In this document: piece by piece, positions 1 to 7,310 of the stretch
How the letters are laid out: every line of letters starts with the position of its first letter
How positions within the stretch are numbered: position 1 is the first letter of the stretch
DNA from: JAVEVF01 sp034005175
GTDB taxonomy: Bacteria > Actinomycetota > Coriobacteriia > Anaerosomatales > SLCP01
Length of the DNA: 15,236 nucleotides
Assembly (NCBI GenBank): GCA_034005175.1
Contig: JAVEVF010000041.1
Span: 1 to 15,236, forward strand
Direction: 5' to 3'
Notes under the pieces: model-generated
Seen by the model: the letters and a program-made list of their open reading frames with translations, nothing else
The model's database searches: none
Told to the model about the DNA's origin: nothing
Made by a program: the position numbers and the translations under genes

Positions 1-745
1 CCGTGGCGACCTCGACGTCGTTCATATGCAGCGTGATGGGGCGCTCGGCAGGCATGCCACGAGCCCGCCGAGTGCCCACCTCGATCACCGAGACCTTCAC
101 CCCATCGGACTTCTGCCGCGGGCTCGCATCCACCACTTCATCGCGCGCCTCGGCAAGCTCCTCGGGCGTGTTGATGTTGCGGAAGCTGCGAAGTTCGGGG
201 TCGGCCGAGCGCAGTGATGACACCGGAACCTCGACCACGTCAAGATCGGCAAGGACCGCCACCAGGCGGCGGCGGCCGGTAGCGAGCACTTTGCGCGCAG
301 CTGGCAGACACGCGCGTGAATACAGGGCAAGCAAGGGCTCGGGGCCCTCGGGCGTGACCGGGAGGACGGCATCGGCCGTGCCGCGCGCTTCCCACAGCGC
401 GTGCACCACAGCTGAGGAGAGATACGGCATGTCGGCCGCTACTGCCAGCACCCAGTCATCGGGCGCCTCTTTGAGCGCCGTCACAAGCCCGCCGAGCGGC
501 CCCTGGTACGGCACCTCGTCGGTTAGGATGGTGATGCCCTCAGCAAGCTCGACACGCTGGAGGCTCTCCGGCCGATTCGTGACGATGAGCGTGTGCTCGC
601 ACACCTCGCGCACAGCATCGATGACATGCGTTATGAGCGGGCGTCCTTCGACTGGCAACAACGTCTTGTCGACGCCCATGCGCATGGAACGACCGCCTGC
701 GAGAACCGCGGCGGTGATGGGAAGCTTCTCAGCTATCTCGTCCAT
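1..745 (-). CDS. mobA: MobA-type molybdenum cofactor guanylyltransferase fused to FdhD N-terminus (partial)
   Basis: Residues 1-200 form a nucleotidyltransferase that attaches GMP (or another nucleotide) to molybdopterin in the cytoplasm. The nucleotide-binding signature LAGGRSMRMGVDK is at residues 15-27 and the metal-site motif AADMPYL at 103-109. After a linker (about 201-215) the chain continues with ERPITLHMNDVEVAT (234-248), which matches the beginning of FdhD, the sulfur carrier that activates formate dehydrogenase. The protein is cut by the window start, so the FdhD part cannot be verified beyond this motif. The ATG at 745 overlaps the end of tupC by 17 bases. It is the last visible gene of the tup operon, so metal uptake and cofactor maturation are co-expressed. 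An AGAGG sits directly against the ATG with no spacer, so initiation may rely on translational coupling. MobA identity is firm; the fusion rests on one short motif. Confidence 0.85.
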   Translation of the reverse strand, partial: MDEIAEKLPITAAVLAGGRSMRMGVDKTLLPVEGRPLITHVIDAVREVCEHTLIVTNRPESLQRVELAEGITILTDEVPYQGPLGGLVTALKEAPDDWVLAVAADMPYLSSAVVHALWEARGTADAVLPVTPEGPEPLLALYSRACLPAARKVLATGRRRLVAVLADLDVVEVPVSSLRSADPELRSFRNINTPEELAEARDEVVDASPRQKSDGVKVSVIEVGTRRARGMPAERPITLHMNDVEVAT

Positions 746-1850
746 CCTCTTGTGGTTTGACGCGCACCGCAGTGGCTTTGAAGATCACCTGCACCTCGGA
801 ACCTCTTTCGAGCTGCATCTCACGCACCGAGGCACGGGAGACCCGCGAAGCAAGGCGCACTCCGTCTATGTCAACCACAACATGGTACATCACACCCAAC
901 AGCTGCATGGCTGTCACGGTGCCGGCCATCTGGTTTCGGGCGGTAGTAGTCGGGATCTCCACACCGCTCTCGAAGAGAAGAACGTCCTCAGGCCGAATGC
1001 CCACGAGAACGCGGGTGCCCGGTGCGAGGGTGCCTGTCGCCCACACGATGGGACCACCCACATCGATGCCCGTAAGCCCCTCATCTGACTCGATGACCAC
1101 ACCTCGGAAGGGCGGTTCGGAGCCGATGAAGCACGCGGTCCACTCATCAGGAGGCAGCCCCATGACATCATCAACGTGACCGCGCGCGACGGCTTTGCCC
1201 TCACGCAGAATGACCATGACGTCACCTACGGCCATCGCCTCGCTTTGGTCGTGTGTGACGTATAGCGTCGTCATGGTTTCCTCGCGGATGATGCGCGCGA
1301 AGTCCTGCATCATCTGCATCTTGATGAGCGGATCGAGCGAAGACAGCGGTTCATCGAGCAACAACACACGCGGCCGCAGCACAAGCGCACGAGCCAGAGC
1401 CACGCGGTGCGCTTCTCCACCAGAAAGCGTGAGGGCAGAACGTGACTCCCAGCCCCCAAGCCCCACGCGCTCGAGCGCCTCGGCAACAGCCTCGCGCCGC
1501 CCGGCCACGGGCATTCGTCGGAGCTTGAGACCATACGCGACGTTGTCGGCCACGGTGCCTTTGAACAGGTAGGGGCTTTGAAACGCTGCCGCCATCTGAG
1601 CGCGGGCCGCAGTGTCTTTCGTGCTCACCGGCTTTCCGTCGAGGTAGACCTGACCTGCGGTGGGCGGCTCAAGCAGGCCGAGGATGGAAAGCAGCGTCGA
1701 TTTGCCAGAACCCGACGGGCCGAGCAAGGCAAGCGTCTGTCCGGATTCGATCTCGACATGGTCGACATCGAGCACGACGCGCTTGTCGTACTCCTTGCGC
1801 ACACCCTCTGCTCTTAGCGGGAGGCCGGTCCCCGACTGCGGACGGCTCAT
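729..1850 (-). CDS. tupC: Tungstate (molybdate) ABC transporter ATPase with C-terminal TOBE domain
   Basis: This is the ATP-hydrolysing subunit of the TupABC importer on the cytoplasmic face. Visible motifs in its 373 residues: Walker A GPSGSGKS (44-51), Q-loop Gln91, signature LSGGE (142-146), Walker B VLLLDE (162-167) and H-loop His200. A tail from about residue 245 includes a TOBE-like segment (about 305-365), as in ModC. Many TupC proteins are short and lack this tail, so the TOBE domain may allow substrate feedback on transport (inference). The ATG at 1850 lies 4 bases after the tupB stop, with a GAAGG ribosome-binding site overlapping that stop. Its last 17 bases overlap mobA. Substrate assignment comes from the neighbouring tupA; ATPase sequence alone does not separate tungstate from molybdate or sulfate. 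Confidence 0.93.
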   Translation of the reverse strand: MSRPQSGTGLPLRAEGVRKEYDKRVVLDVDHVEIESGQTLALLGPSGSGKSTLLSILGLLEPPTAGQVYLDGKPVSTKDTAARAQMAAAFQSPYLFKGTVADNVAYGLKLRRMPVAGRREAVAEALERVGLGGWESRSALTLSGGEAHRVALARALVLRPRVLLLDEPLSSLDPLIKMQMMQDFARIIREETMTTLYVTHDQSEAMAVGDVMVILREGKAVARGHVDDVMGLPPDEWTACFIGSEPPFRGVVIESDEGLTGIDVGGPIVWATGTLAPGTRVLVGIRPEDVLLFESGVEIPTTTARNQMAGTVTAMQLLGVMYHVVVDIDGVRLASRVSRASVREMQLERGSEVQVIFKATAVRVKPQEDGRDS

Positions 1851-1854
1851 ACCT

Positions 1855-2562
1855 TCAGACCCTGCCCAGCCGCTCGCTGGAATGCTGGTACCAGGTGATG
1901 AGCCCGTTTAGGCCGAAGGTGACTGTCATGAGGATGATCCCGTAGGCAAGCGATGTCCCGAACTCCCCTTTGCGCGATTCTTGCACTATCGCTGTGGTGA
2001 GCACGCGGGTCTTGCCCTCGATATTGCCACCCACCATCATCACCGCCCCCACGCCTCGCACAACCGCGCCGAATCCCGCCGCGACAGCAGCCACCACGCC
2101 AAGCCGCGCTTCCTTGATGACCAGCAGCGCTTCTTGCCATGGCGAGGCGCCGAGAGAGCGCGCTTGCAGACGCAGCTTGTAGGGAATCGACGCGACCGCA
2201 GCCGCTGTGAGGCCTGCGATCATGGGTGTCGAGATGAACGTCTGTGCGACTGACATCGCGTTCACCGTGTACAGCATCCCTAAGAAGCCGAGCGGCCCTT
2301 TGCGGGACAGCATCATCATCACGAGCAGGCCGATGACGACGGGAGGAATCGCCATGCCGGTGTTCGTCAACGCGATCATTGTGCGCCTACCACGGAAACG
2401 GGTCGCCCCCATGAGAAACCCCATGGGTGTGCCTAACAGGACCCCGACGATCGTGGAGATGATCGCGACTTCAAATGTCACGGCTATCACGTTCCAGAAC
2501 TCTTCCGAGCCCTGGAGCACAAGCCTTACCGATGTGACAACAGCTTCGACGAGCACCGACAT
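1855..2562 (-). CDS. tupB: Tungstate ABC transporter permease
   Basis: A 235-residue integral membrane protein with several hydrophobic helices (for example around 26-45, 62-85, 104-125, 157-178 and 203-225). It forms the channel for tungstate across the cytoplasmic membrane. The permease EAA loop, which docks onto the ATPase, is visible at about 136-156 (ARSLGASPWQEALLVIKEA). Length and motif match the ModB/TupB type. It starts 15 bases after the tupA stop and ends 4 bases before tupC, so all three are one transcriptional unit. The Shine-Dalgarno is weak (GGGAT about 10 bases upstream), which suggests coupling to tupA translation. Confidence 0.93.
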   Translation of the reverse strand: MSVLVEAVVTSVRLVLQGSEEFWNVIAVTFEVAIISTIVGVLLGTPMGFLMGATRFRGRRTMIALTNTGMAIPPVVIGLLVMMMLSRKGPLGFLGMLYTVNAMSVAQTFISTPMIAGLTAAAVASIPYKLRLQARSLGASPWQEALLVIKEARLGVVAAVAAGFGAVVRGVGAVMMVGGNIEGKTRVLTTAIVQESRKGEFGTSLAYGIILMTVTFGLNGLITWYQHSSERLGRV

Positions 2563-2577
2563 GGCGAAGAGTGATCC

Positions 2578-3456
2578 CTACTTGGCGTTCGGCACGAACA
2601 GCGGCTCACCGAACTCCGCAACACCGAACTTGGCGATGACATCCTGTGCCTCAGGAGAGACGACCCAGTCTGCGAAAGCCTGACCGCCTTCCAGATTATT
2701 CGCATCGGTGACGACGATGACACCGTACTGGTTAAGCAGCAGCGGATCGCCCTCGACCGCGATGACGAGGTCGAGCTTGCCTTTCATGGACAGGTAGGTG
2801 CCTCGGTCGGTAAGGGTGTATCCCTCGGATTCGGAGGCGAACTGCAGCGTGTCGCCCATGCCCTGCCCGATGGAGTTGTACCAGTCACCCGCAGGCTCGA
2901 TACCCGCTGCCTTCCAGACCGACATCTCCCGCTTGTGTGTGCCGGAATCATCCCCGCGTGACACGAACAGGTGCTTGCCGTTGGCGATAGCCTCAAAAGC
3001 CTTCTTGGCGTCGGTCTCGCCCTTGATGCCGGCCGGATCGGACTCGGGGCCGACGATGATGAAGTCGTTGTACATCACGTCTCGGCGCTCGATGCCGTAA
3101 CCCTCGGCTACGAACTCCTCTTCATCCGACTTCGCGTGCACGAGCAGGACGTCGGCGTCCTTGTTGCGACCGATCTCCAGTGCTTGGCCAGTGCCCACCG
3201 CGACAACGCTCACTTTGTACTGCGGATAGGCTTCTTCGAATGCTGGGATGATCTCGCCGAACAACCCGCTGTCCTCAGTCGACGTGGTGGAGGCCAGAAT
3301 GACCTCTGAGGTCTCTACGACCGGCTCACCAGGCGACTCATCAGGAGCCTCAGCCTTCTGTCCACCGCAGGCTGCCAGCGAAAACGCCAGCATCACCACG
3401 AGGAAGAGGGCTGTTGCCCGCCTGAGGAAGGCAGGCGTGAGACGAAGATCGAGCAT
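2578..3456 (-). CDS. tupA: Tungstate-binding lipoprotein of ABC transporter
   Basis: Extracytoplasmic receptor that captures tungstate for TupBC. The 292-residue chain begins with a lipoprotein signal (positively charged residues, a hydrophobic core at 15-26, lipobox LAAC with Cys30), so it is probably lipid-anchored outside the membrane. TupA-type oxyanion-binding motifs are TTSTEDSGLF (57-66) and SRGDDSGTHKRE (166-177). These distinguish TupA from ModA and WtpA. I chose the ATG at 3456 because AAAGGAG lies 7 bases upstream of it. A GTG at 3474 and an ATG at 3462 are in frame, but the latter is only one base from the same ribosome-binding site and the former lies upstream of it. It is the first gene of tupABC-mobA and follows a structured leader that could control it. 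Confidence 0.95.
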   Translation of the reverse strand: MLDLRLTPAFLRRATALFLVVMLAFSLAACGGQKAEAPDESPGEPVVETSEVILASTTSTEDSGLFGEIIPAFEEAYPQYKVSVVAVGTGQALEIGRNKDADVLLVHAKSDEEEFVAEGYGIERRDVMYNDFIIVGPESDPAGIKGETDAKKAFEAIANGKHLFVSRGDDSGTHKREMSVWKAAGIEPAGDWYNSIGQGMGDTLQFASESEGYTLTDRGTYLSMKGKLDLVIAVEGDPLLLNQYGVIVVTDANNLEGGQAFADWVVSPEAQDVIAKFGVAEFGEPLFVPNAK

Positions 3457-3463
3457 TTGCATT

Positions 3464-3563
3464 CTCCTTTCCACCGGGAGGCGAGGAGGTTTCCCTGACT
3501 CGCCCTGTCGGCCCGACGTCCATGGCCCGCTCGACTGGGCTTGCAGGACATCCGGGCTCGGAG
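3464..3563 (-). promoter_or_regulatory. Candidate Moco/Tuco-type riboswitch in tupA leader
   Basis: The tupA leader folds by eye into nested helices. A closing stem pairs CTCC (3563-3560) with GGAG (3467-3464), which is the tupA ribosome-binding site. Stem GTCC/GGAC (3549-3546 with 3521-3518) encloses GCCC/GGGC (3540-3537 with 3528-3525). A small GTCG/CGAC hairpin spans 3517-3507. A long hairpin pairs GGCGAG with CTCGCC (3504-3499 with 3485-3480) and is capped by AGG-GAAA-CCT (3496-3487), a GNRA tetraloop. A multi-helix junction with a GNRA loop upstream of Mo/W genes is what Moco RNAs look like. Closing the outer stem would hide the Shine-Dalgarno and turn tupA off. Assignment to the family is by resemblance and context only; no covariance model was run. 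Confidence 0.55.
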
Positions 3564-3599
3564 CATATTGCCGTCGCTAACAGCGCGACGTATACGCTA

Positions 3600-3628
3600 A
3601 ACATACCCAAACCGTACGCGGAAGCCAA
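3600..3628 (-). promoter_or_regulatory. Putative sigma70-type promoter for tupABC-mobA
   Basis: Reading the minus strand, TTGGCT (3628-3623) and TATGTT (3605-3600) are separated by 17 bases, a good -35/-10 arrangement. Transcription would begin near 3592, giving a leader of about 135 bases that contains the riboswitch candidate. Just downstream are the palindrome CGTATACG and two TTAGCG direct repeats about 20 bases apart, which could be a regulator site. Confidence 0.5.
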
Positions 3629-3660
3629 CCGCGACTCGAAAAGAACGCCTCGCAAGCGGG

Positions 3661-3867
3661 CTAGTCAGCGGCAAGCATGACGCTATCGGCCTTGATGATC
3701 GCCACCACTTTGGAGCCCTCGGCAAGACCGAGATCCTTCACGGCGTCGGCGGTGACCACTGACACCACATGCAATCCTCCTACATCAATCACTACCTGGG
3801 CCTCCACGGCTCCCTCCTTGATGGAGACGATGGTGCCAGGCAGTTGGTTGCGAGCACTGAGTCTCAT
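3661..3867 (-). CDS. Molbindin-like TOBE (Mop) protein
   Basis: A 68-residue protein made of a single TOBE/Mop domain. It begins MRLSARNQLPGTIVSI, the usual start of molbindins, and has the alternating beta pattern QVVIDVGGLHVVSVVTADAV (24-43). The family binds molybdate or tungstate as an oligomer in the cytoplasm and is thought to store or buffer the anion. The ATG at 3867 is preceded by AAGGGG with 8 bases spacing. An in-frame upstream extension to 3939 was not used because it lacks similarity to the family. It lies between the tup operon and the divergent Mo/W-type regulator, both supporting the role. Whether it is transcribed with tupA is unclear, since a promoter candidate lies in between. 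Confidence 0.85.
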   Translation of the reverse strand: MRLSARNQLPGTIVSIKEGAVEAQVVIDVGGLHVVSVVTADAVKDLGLAEGSKVVAIIKADSVMLAAD

Positions 3868-3896
3868 CGGTTTCACCCCTTCTTCAACTAGTAGCC

Positions 3897-3951
3897 CACC
3901 GTTCATGTACCCATCGAACCGAGCCCCGCCGTGATACATGTATGAACGGTG
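3897..3951. promoter_or_regulatory. Inverted repeat, candidate operator between mop and the HTH-PBP regulator
   Basis: CACCGTTCAT (3897-3906) and ATGAACGGTG (3942-3951) form a perfect 10-bp inverted repeat with a 35-bp gap. The second arm is preceded by the palindrome TACATGTA (3935-3942) and the first arm also continues into GTAC, so each arm resembles a TACATG-type half-site. It lies in the divergent region between the molbindin gene and the regulator, immediately upstream of the regulator's putative -35 box. It is therefore a natural binding site for that regulator (inference). Confidence 0.5.
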
Positions 3952-3953
3952 TG

Positions 3954-3983
3954 TTGTGGGGCCGCGGGTGATGGGGATACACT
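3954..3983 (+). promoter_or_regulatory. Putative promoter of the HTH-PBP regulator gene
   Basis: TTGTGG (3954-3959) and TACACT (3978-3983) are separated by 18 bases and lie about 60 bases before the chosen start codon. The -35 begins directly after the right arm of the inverted repeat, so a protein bound there could block or recruit RNA polymerase. Confidence 0.4.
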
Positions 3984-4041
3984 AGGCGGACCCTTAGGAT
4001 GGGTTCTGACCCTGCCTGTAACGAGCTGGGATGGACTCGAT

Positions 4042-5034
4042 ATGGCCGCTGCCCACACCATCGAGAGGCTCGACGCCTTGCGCGCGGTCGGGGACCCGCA
4101 CCGTCTGCAGATGCTACGACTGCTGCTGAGCGGGCCCATGACCATCTCCATGATCGGAAGCCGGCTCGACCGACATCCCGCATGGGTGCGGCATCATGTG
4201 AAGGTGCTCGAGGCCGCCGGCCTTGCGCACCTCGCCGAGGTGCGCACGACACGCAACTTCACCGAGAAGTTCTATACCGCGACGGCTGCCGCATTCACGA
4301 TCTCTATGTCGATTCGTGCCGAGGCCGCACCGGGATCACCCCTCGTCGCCATGGTGAGCCACGACATCGCCGTTGAGATGCTGGCCGCGGAATGCGCAGG
4401 ATGCTCGCCGATGGCAGTGCTGGTGGCAGGTAGTCTCGATAGCCTCATCGGTGTACGCCAGGGCCTCGCCGATATCGCCGGATGCCACTTGCTTGATGCC
4501 GAGAGCGGGCAGTACAACGCACCGTACGCGCGTCACATCTTTCCCGACCGCGAGATGGTGCTCGTCACCCTCGCGCACCGCGAACAAGGTCTCATCACTG
4601 CGCCGGGCAACCCTCATCGGATCATGAACGTCGACGATCTGGCCGAGGGCGGTCTGCGAGTCGCTAACCGCAAGCGAGGATCGGGCACCCGTCTGTGGCT
4701 CGACCATGCGTTGGCCTCTAGGAGCGCCGATGTGCGGGCCATCGTCGGCTACGACTCGGCGCTTGCCACACACACCGAGGTCGCTGAAGCAGTGGCGCAT
4801 GGGATAGCCGACGTGGGTCTTGGCATCGCAGCGGTGGCCGAGCGGTATGGGTTGGGATTCGTGCCGCTCTTCCGTGAGCGATACGACCTCGTGATGCCAT
4901 CAGACATCTATGAACGCGAGGAGACCCACCGTCTCCTCGAACGGCTGAACACGGCCGCGTTCAAGCACGCCGTCTCCACGATCCCAGGCTATGAGTCTGC
5001 GGGGATGGGAGATGAAATCCGGCTTGCGGTCTAG
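4042..5034 (+). CDS. ArsR-type HTH regulator with PBP-like (molybdate-binding-type) domain
   Basis: A 330-residue predicted one-component regulator. Residues 1-75 form a winged helix of ArsR type (DALRAVGDPHRLQMLRLLL, then a recognition-helix region and a beta wing). From about 110 the chain is a periplasmic-binding-protein-like domain, with motifs GSLDSLIGVRQGLADIAG, NRKRGSGTRLWLD, a segment resembling HTEVAEAVAHGIADVGLG and FVPLFRERYDLV. This domain class (PBP_like) is found in cytoplasmic regulators of molybdate/tungstate metabolism, where ModE usually carries a LysR-like HTH instead. The start at 4042 was preferred because the extra 31 residues to 3949 are not domain-like; a weak GGGATGG ribosome-binding site lies 7 bases upstream. 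Divergence from mop and proximity to tupABC suggest Mo/W sensing. The ligand is not shown by sequence. Confidence 0.8.
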   Translation: MAAAHTIERLDALRAVGDPHRLQMLRLLLSGPMTISMIGSRLDRHPAWVRHHVKVLEAAGLAHLAEVRTTRNFTEKFYTATAAAFTISMSIRAEAAPGSPLVAMVSHDIAVEMLAAECAGCSPMAVLVAGSLDSLIGVRQGLADIAGCHLLDAESGQYNAPYARHIFPDREMVLVTLAHREQGLITAPGNPHRIMNVDDLAEGGLRVANRKRGSGTRLWLDHALASRSADVRAIVGYDSALATHTEVAEAVAHGIADVGLGIAAVAERYGLGFVPLFRERYDLVMPSDIYEREETHRLLERLNTAAFKHAVSTIPGYESAGMGDEIRLAV

Positions 5035-5061
5035 TGCCGCAACAATCAGAAGGGGGTAGTG

Positions 5062-7194
5062 ATGATACGAGGCAATCGCATCCTACGAACATGGCTGGCG
5101 GTGGTGATGCTCGCTACACTCGCCGTGCCGATAGCTGGGCCGGCACCCGCGGTCGCAGCCGACCTGGACTTCCAAGGCGGTCCAGAAGCAGGCAGCGTGG
5201 CAACGGTCATCCCTAACGACCACACGCCGTTTGCAGTGAGATTCAACGGCTCCGGTCTTGATCCGGACAGCACGTACTACGTGAAGGTCAGGTTCACGCT
5301 CACGCCCACCCCGTCGGGCGGCGGAGCCAACAACCGCGGGTTCGTGTGGAACAAGACCACCGGAAAATGGGTTGTGAATCGGGGTGCGCAATGGGGCGAG
5401 TACCCCACTATCGAGACCGATGCCGACGGAAAAGTGAAGTCGGGTGGCGACGCAAACTGGATGTTCGCCAAGTTCGGTAATGAAAACAACAGCGGGACTT
5501 ACTACCTCAACATAAGCTTGAACAAGGCCGGCGATGAGGGGGCCACCCGCAACTCCGATGCCCCTCTTCAGGTCACAGTAGTCGACATGAAGACCGAGGG
5601 AGCGTGGCTGCACAACGGCATTGCGACAGGCGCGCAGGACTTCAAGCGTGTCACCCTGAACTCCGTCGATGCGACCAGCTCTACCGACAAGGTGCTGACG
5701 ATACACCGGACCGAGAAGAACGACATCGACGACGACTCCAACGGCATCGTTGATGATGAGGATTGGGGCCCTGCGGGCGCAACAGGCGATTGGCGACTTG
5801 TCTCCTCGGCCGAGGAGACCGTCGCTGTCTACATGCAGCAAGCCCACAAGGGTGACTTCAAGATGAAGTCGGCCGATGAGGACATCGCCTTTGGCTCCGA
5901 GGACACCACCGCACCTGCGGCCCCCACCGATCTCGCTGTCCACGTGGACGCCACAACCGCATCGCTTTCCTGGGATGCTGCGACCGATGACGTGGGCGTC
6001 ACGGCCTACCATGTATACCGCTGGGAAGACGTGAGCAACGTCGAGTTCACGGCTCCCCACGTGCGCATCGCAACCGTGAGCGAGACTTCCTTCGAAGACA
6101 GCGGGCTCACACCAGGCGCGACATACAACTACGAGGTTCGTGCAGCAGATGCTGCTACCAACGTGAGCGCGCGGTCGGGCGCCGTCTCAGCCCCCATTCC
6201 CCTCACCCACACGCTGACCTACCTCGCTGGGTCGGGCGGCTCGATCGTCGGCGAGGCAACGCAGACAGTCCCTGACGGCGGCGATGGCGAGCAGGTCACG
6301 GCCGTGCCCGACGCTAACCACAGATTCGTCGCGTGGAGCGATGGCTTTGACGAGGCTGCCCGCACCGACATCAACGTGACCGAAGATCTCACGGTAACCG
6401 CCACCTTCGCCCCCACGTGGGGCGTGGAGATCCAACACGACGCTGCGGGCGTGACCTTCGACCGGTTCGTGAGCGGTCATAACACCGCGTATTCCGGTGG
6501 AGGCTACGTCTATGGACGGTGGACCGGGACGAAGCTGCAGGCGCGCTTCTCCGGGGAGCGCGTGAGGTGGGTTGGCCCCAAGCAGCCCAACTACGGCAAG
6601 GCAGACGTCTACATCGACGGCGTGAAGCGACAGACCGTCGACTGCTACGAGCCTAAGGCATCAGCCACGCTGAGCACCGAGCTCTTCAAGGCAGAGGGCC
6701 TCAAGGACGGCCCGCACACGCTGGAGATTCGTCTCGTCGGCCAGAAGAACCCTGCCTCCACCTCCACCATCGTCGTCATCGACCGCTTTGAGGTCGGCGG
6801 CATCAACGCTGGCGGTGGCGGTGTCCGCATCGACGAGGCCAAAGGCACGCTTGCAGGTCCCTGGATCAAAGGCAACAACTCCACCTACTATGCGAAGGCG
6901 TACCACTATTCGCGCTACACGAACGCATCCTTCAAGGCCACCTTCACTGGCACCAAGGTCGCCTGGATCGGGCCTAAGACCGGCGCCTACGGACGCGCGC
7001 GCGTCTACATCGACGGCGTGCAGCAGGGCACGACGGTAAGCCAGAGAGGCACCATGGGCTGGCGTGAGCGGGTGTGGGAGTCCAAGAAGCTCACTCCTGG
7101 CACCCACACCATCGAGATACGCCCAACCGCCACCAAAGACCCCCAGTCAAGGGGGCTCAACGTGGTGATCGACGCGCTTGATGTGACGCCGTAA
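5062..7194 (+). CDS. Secreted multidomain surface protein (FN3, InlB-like repeat, duplicated C-terminal domain)
   Basis: A 710-residue exported protein of unknown function. A Sec signal peptide (core 11-22, cleavage likely after AVAA at 33) is followed by a beta-rich domain (35-215) and a Ca-binding-like loop DDDSNGIVDDED (223-234, approximate). A fibronectin type III domain follows (287-379, with SLSWDAATDDVGVTAYHVYR), then an InlB B-repeat-like module (382-451, AGSGGSI... FVAWSDG). Two tandem copies of one beta-sandwich-like domain end the chain (about 454-580 and 588-710), each with a WxGPK...YG.A.VYIDGV core. No C-terminal membrane anchor or LPxTG motif is visible, so attachment to the cell is unclear. 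The ATG at 5062 is preferred (AAGGGGG 5 bases upstream); a GTG lies at 5059. It follows the regulator by 27 bases and may be transcribed with it. Confidence 0.85.
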   Translation: MIRGNRILRTWLAVVMLATLAVPIAGPAPAVAADLDFQGGPEAGSVATVIPNDHTPFAVRFNGSGLDPDSTYYVKVRFTLTPTPSGGGANNRGFVWNKTTGKWVVNRGAQWGEYPTIETDADGKVKSGGDANWMFAKFGNENNSGTYYLNISLNKAGDEGATRNSDAPLQVTVVDMKTEGAWLHNGIATGAQDFKRVTLNSVDATSSTDKVLTIHRTEKNDIDDDSNGIVDDEDWGPAGATGDWRLVSSAEETVAVYMQQAHKGDFKMKSADEDIAFGSEDTTAPAAPTDLAVHVDATTASLSWDAATDDVGVTAYHVYRWEDVSNVEFTAPHVRIATVSETSFEDSGLTPGATYNYEVRAADAATNVSARSGAVSAPIPLTHTLTYLAGSGGSIVGEATQTVPDGGDGEQVTAVPDANHRFVAWSDGFDEAARTDINVTEDLTVTATFAPTWGVEIQHDAAGVTFDRFVSGHNTAYSGGGYVYGRWTGTKLQARFSGERVRWVGPKQPNYGKADVYIDGVKRQTVDCYEPKASATLSTELFKAEGLKDGPHTLEIRLVGQKNPASTSTIVVIDRFEVGGINAGGGGVRIDEAKGTLAGPWIKGNNSTYYAKAYHYSRYTNASFKATFTGTKVAWIGPKTGAYGRARVYIDGVQQGTTVSQRGTMGWRERVWESKKLTPGTHTIEIRPTATKDPQSRGLNVVIDALDVTP
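6421..7191 (+). repeat. Tandem duplicated domain in the surface protein
   Basis: Residues about 454-580 and 588-710 of the surface protein align by eye. Shared marks are a glycine/tyrosine-rich start (NTAYSGGGYVYGRW and NSTYYAKAYHYSRY), then FSGERVRWVGPK and FTGTKVAWIGPK, then VYIDGVK and VYIDGVQ, then HTLEIR and HTIEIR, and finally IVVIDRFEV and NVVIDALDV. It resembles a carbohydrate-binding-like beta-sandwich common in actinobacterial exported proteins. Confidence 0.75.
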
Positions 7195-7209
7195 GCACGA
7201 GATGACTGG

Positions 7210-7240
7210 CCGGGGCCGACGGTTCTTCCGTCGGCCCCGG
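7210..7240. terminator. Strong hairpin terminator after the surface protein gene
   Basis: A perfect 13-bp stem (7210-7222 with 7228-7240) with the loop TTCTT, 15 bases beyond the stop codon at 7194. The tail after the stem (ATTCCTT) is only moderately T-rich. It separates the surface protein gene from the operon starting at 7311. Confidence 0.8.
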
Positions 7241-7310
7241 ATTCCTTCGGACGATTCGAACCGTCTGAGCGCAGCGCATCGCCTTCACCCTCTCTAACCT
7301 GGCAGGACCG

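Noticed and set aside
3..1088. Long plus-strand open frame opposite mobA and tupC
   Set aside because: It lies antisense to two clearly recognised genes, its protein is low-complexity Ser/Thr/Arg-rich and it has no recognisable domain; it is a GC-driven shadow.
3457..3474. Upstream in-frame starts for tupA (GTG 3474, ATG 3462)
   Set aside because: The AAAGGAG ribosome-binding site is 7 bases before the ATG at 3456, but only one base before 3462 and downstream of 3474.
3480..3500. Resemblance of the tupA leader to a cobalamin B12 box
   Set aside because: The segment starting AGTCAGG and continuing to ACCT matches only loosely, the rest of the cobalamin core is missing, and it is explained better as a GAAA-capped hairpin in a Mo/W context.
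5083..6060. Minus-strand open frame of 325 codons inside the surface protein gene
   Set aside because: Antisense to a protein with signal peptide and recognised modules; no ribosome-binding site or family resemblance.
7240..7275. tRNA T-arm-like GGTTCGAATC on the minus strand near 7253-7262
   Set aside because: The T-stem does not pair over 5 bases and no acceptor, D or anticodon arms are found; the space would also overlap the gene at 7311.
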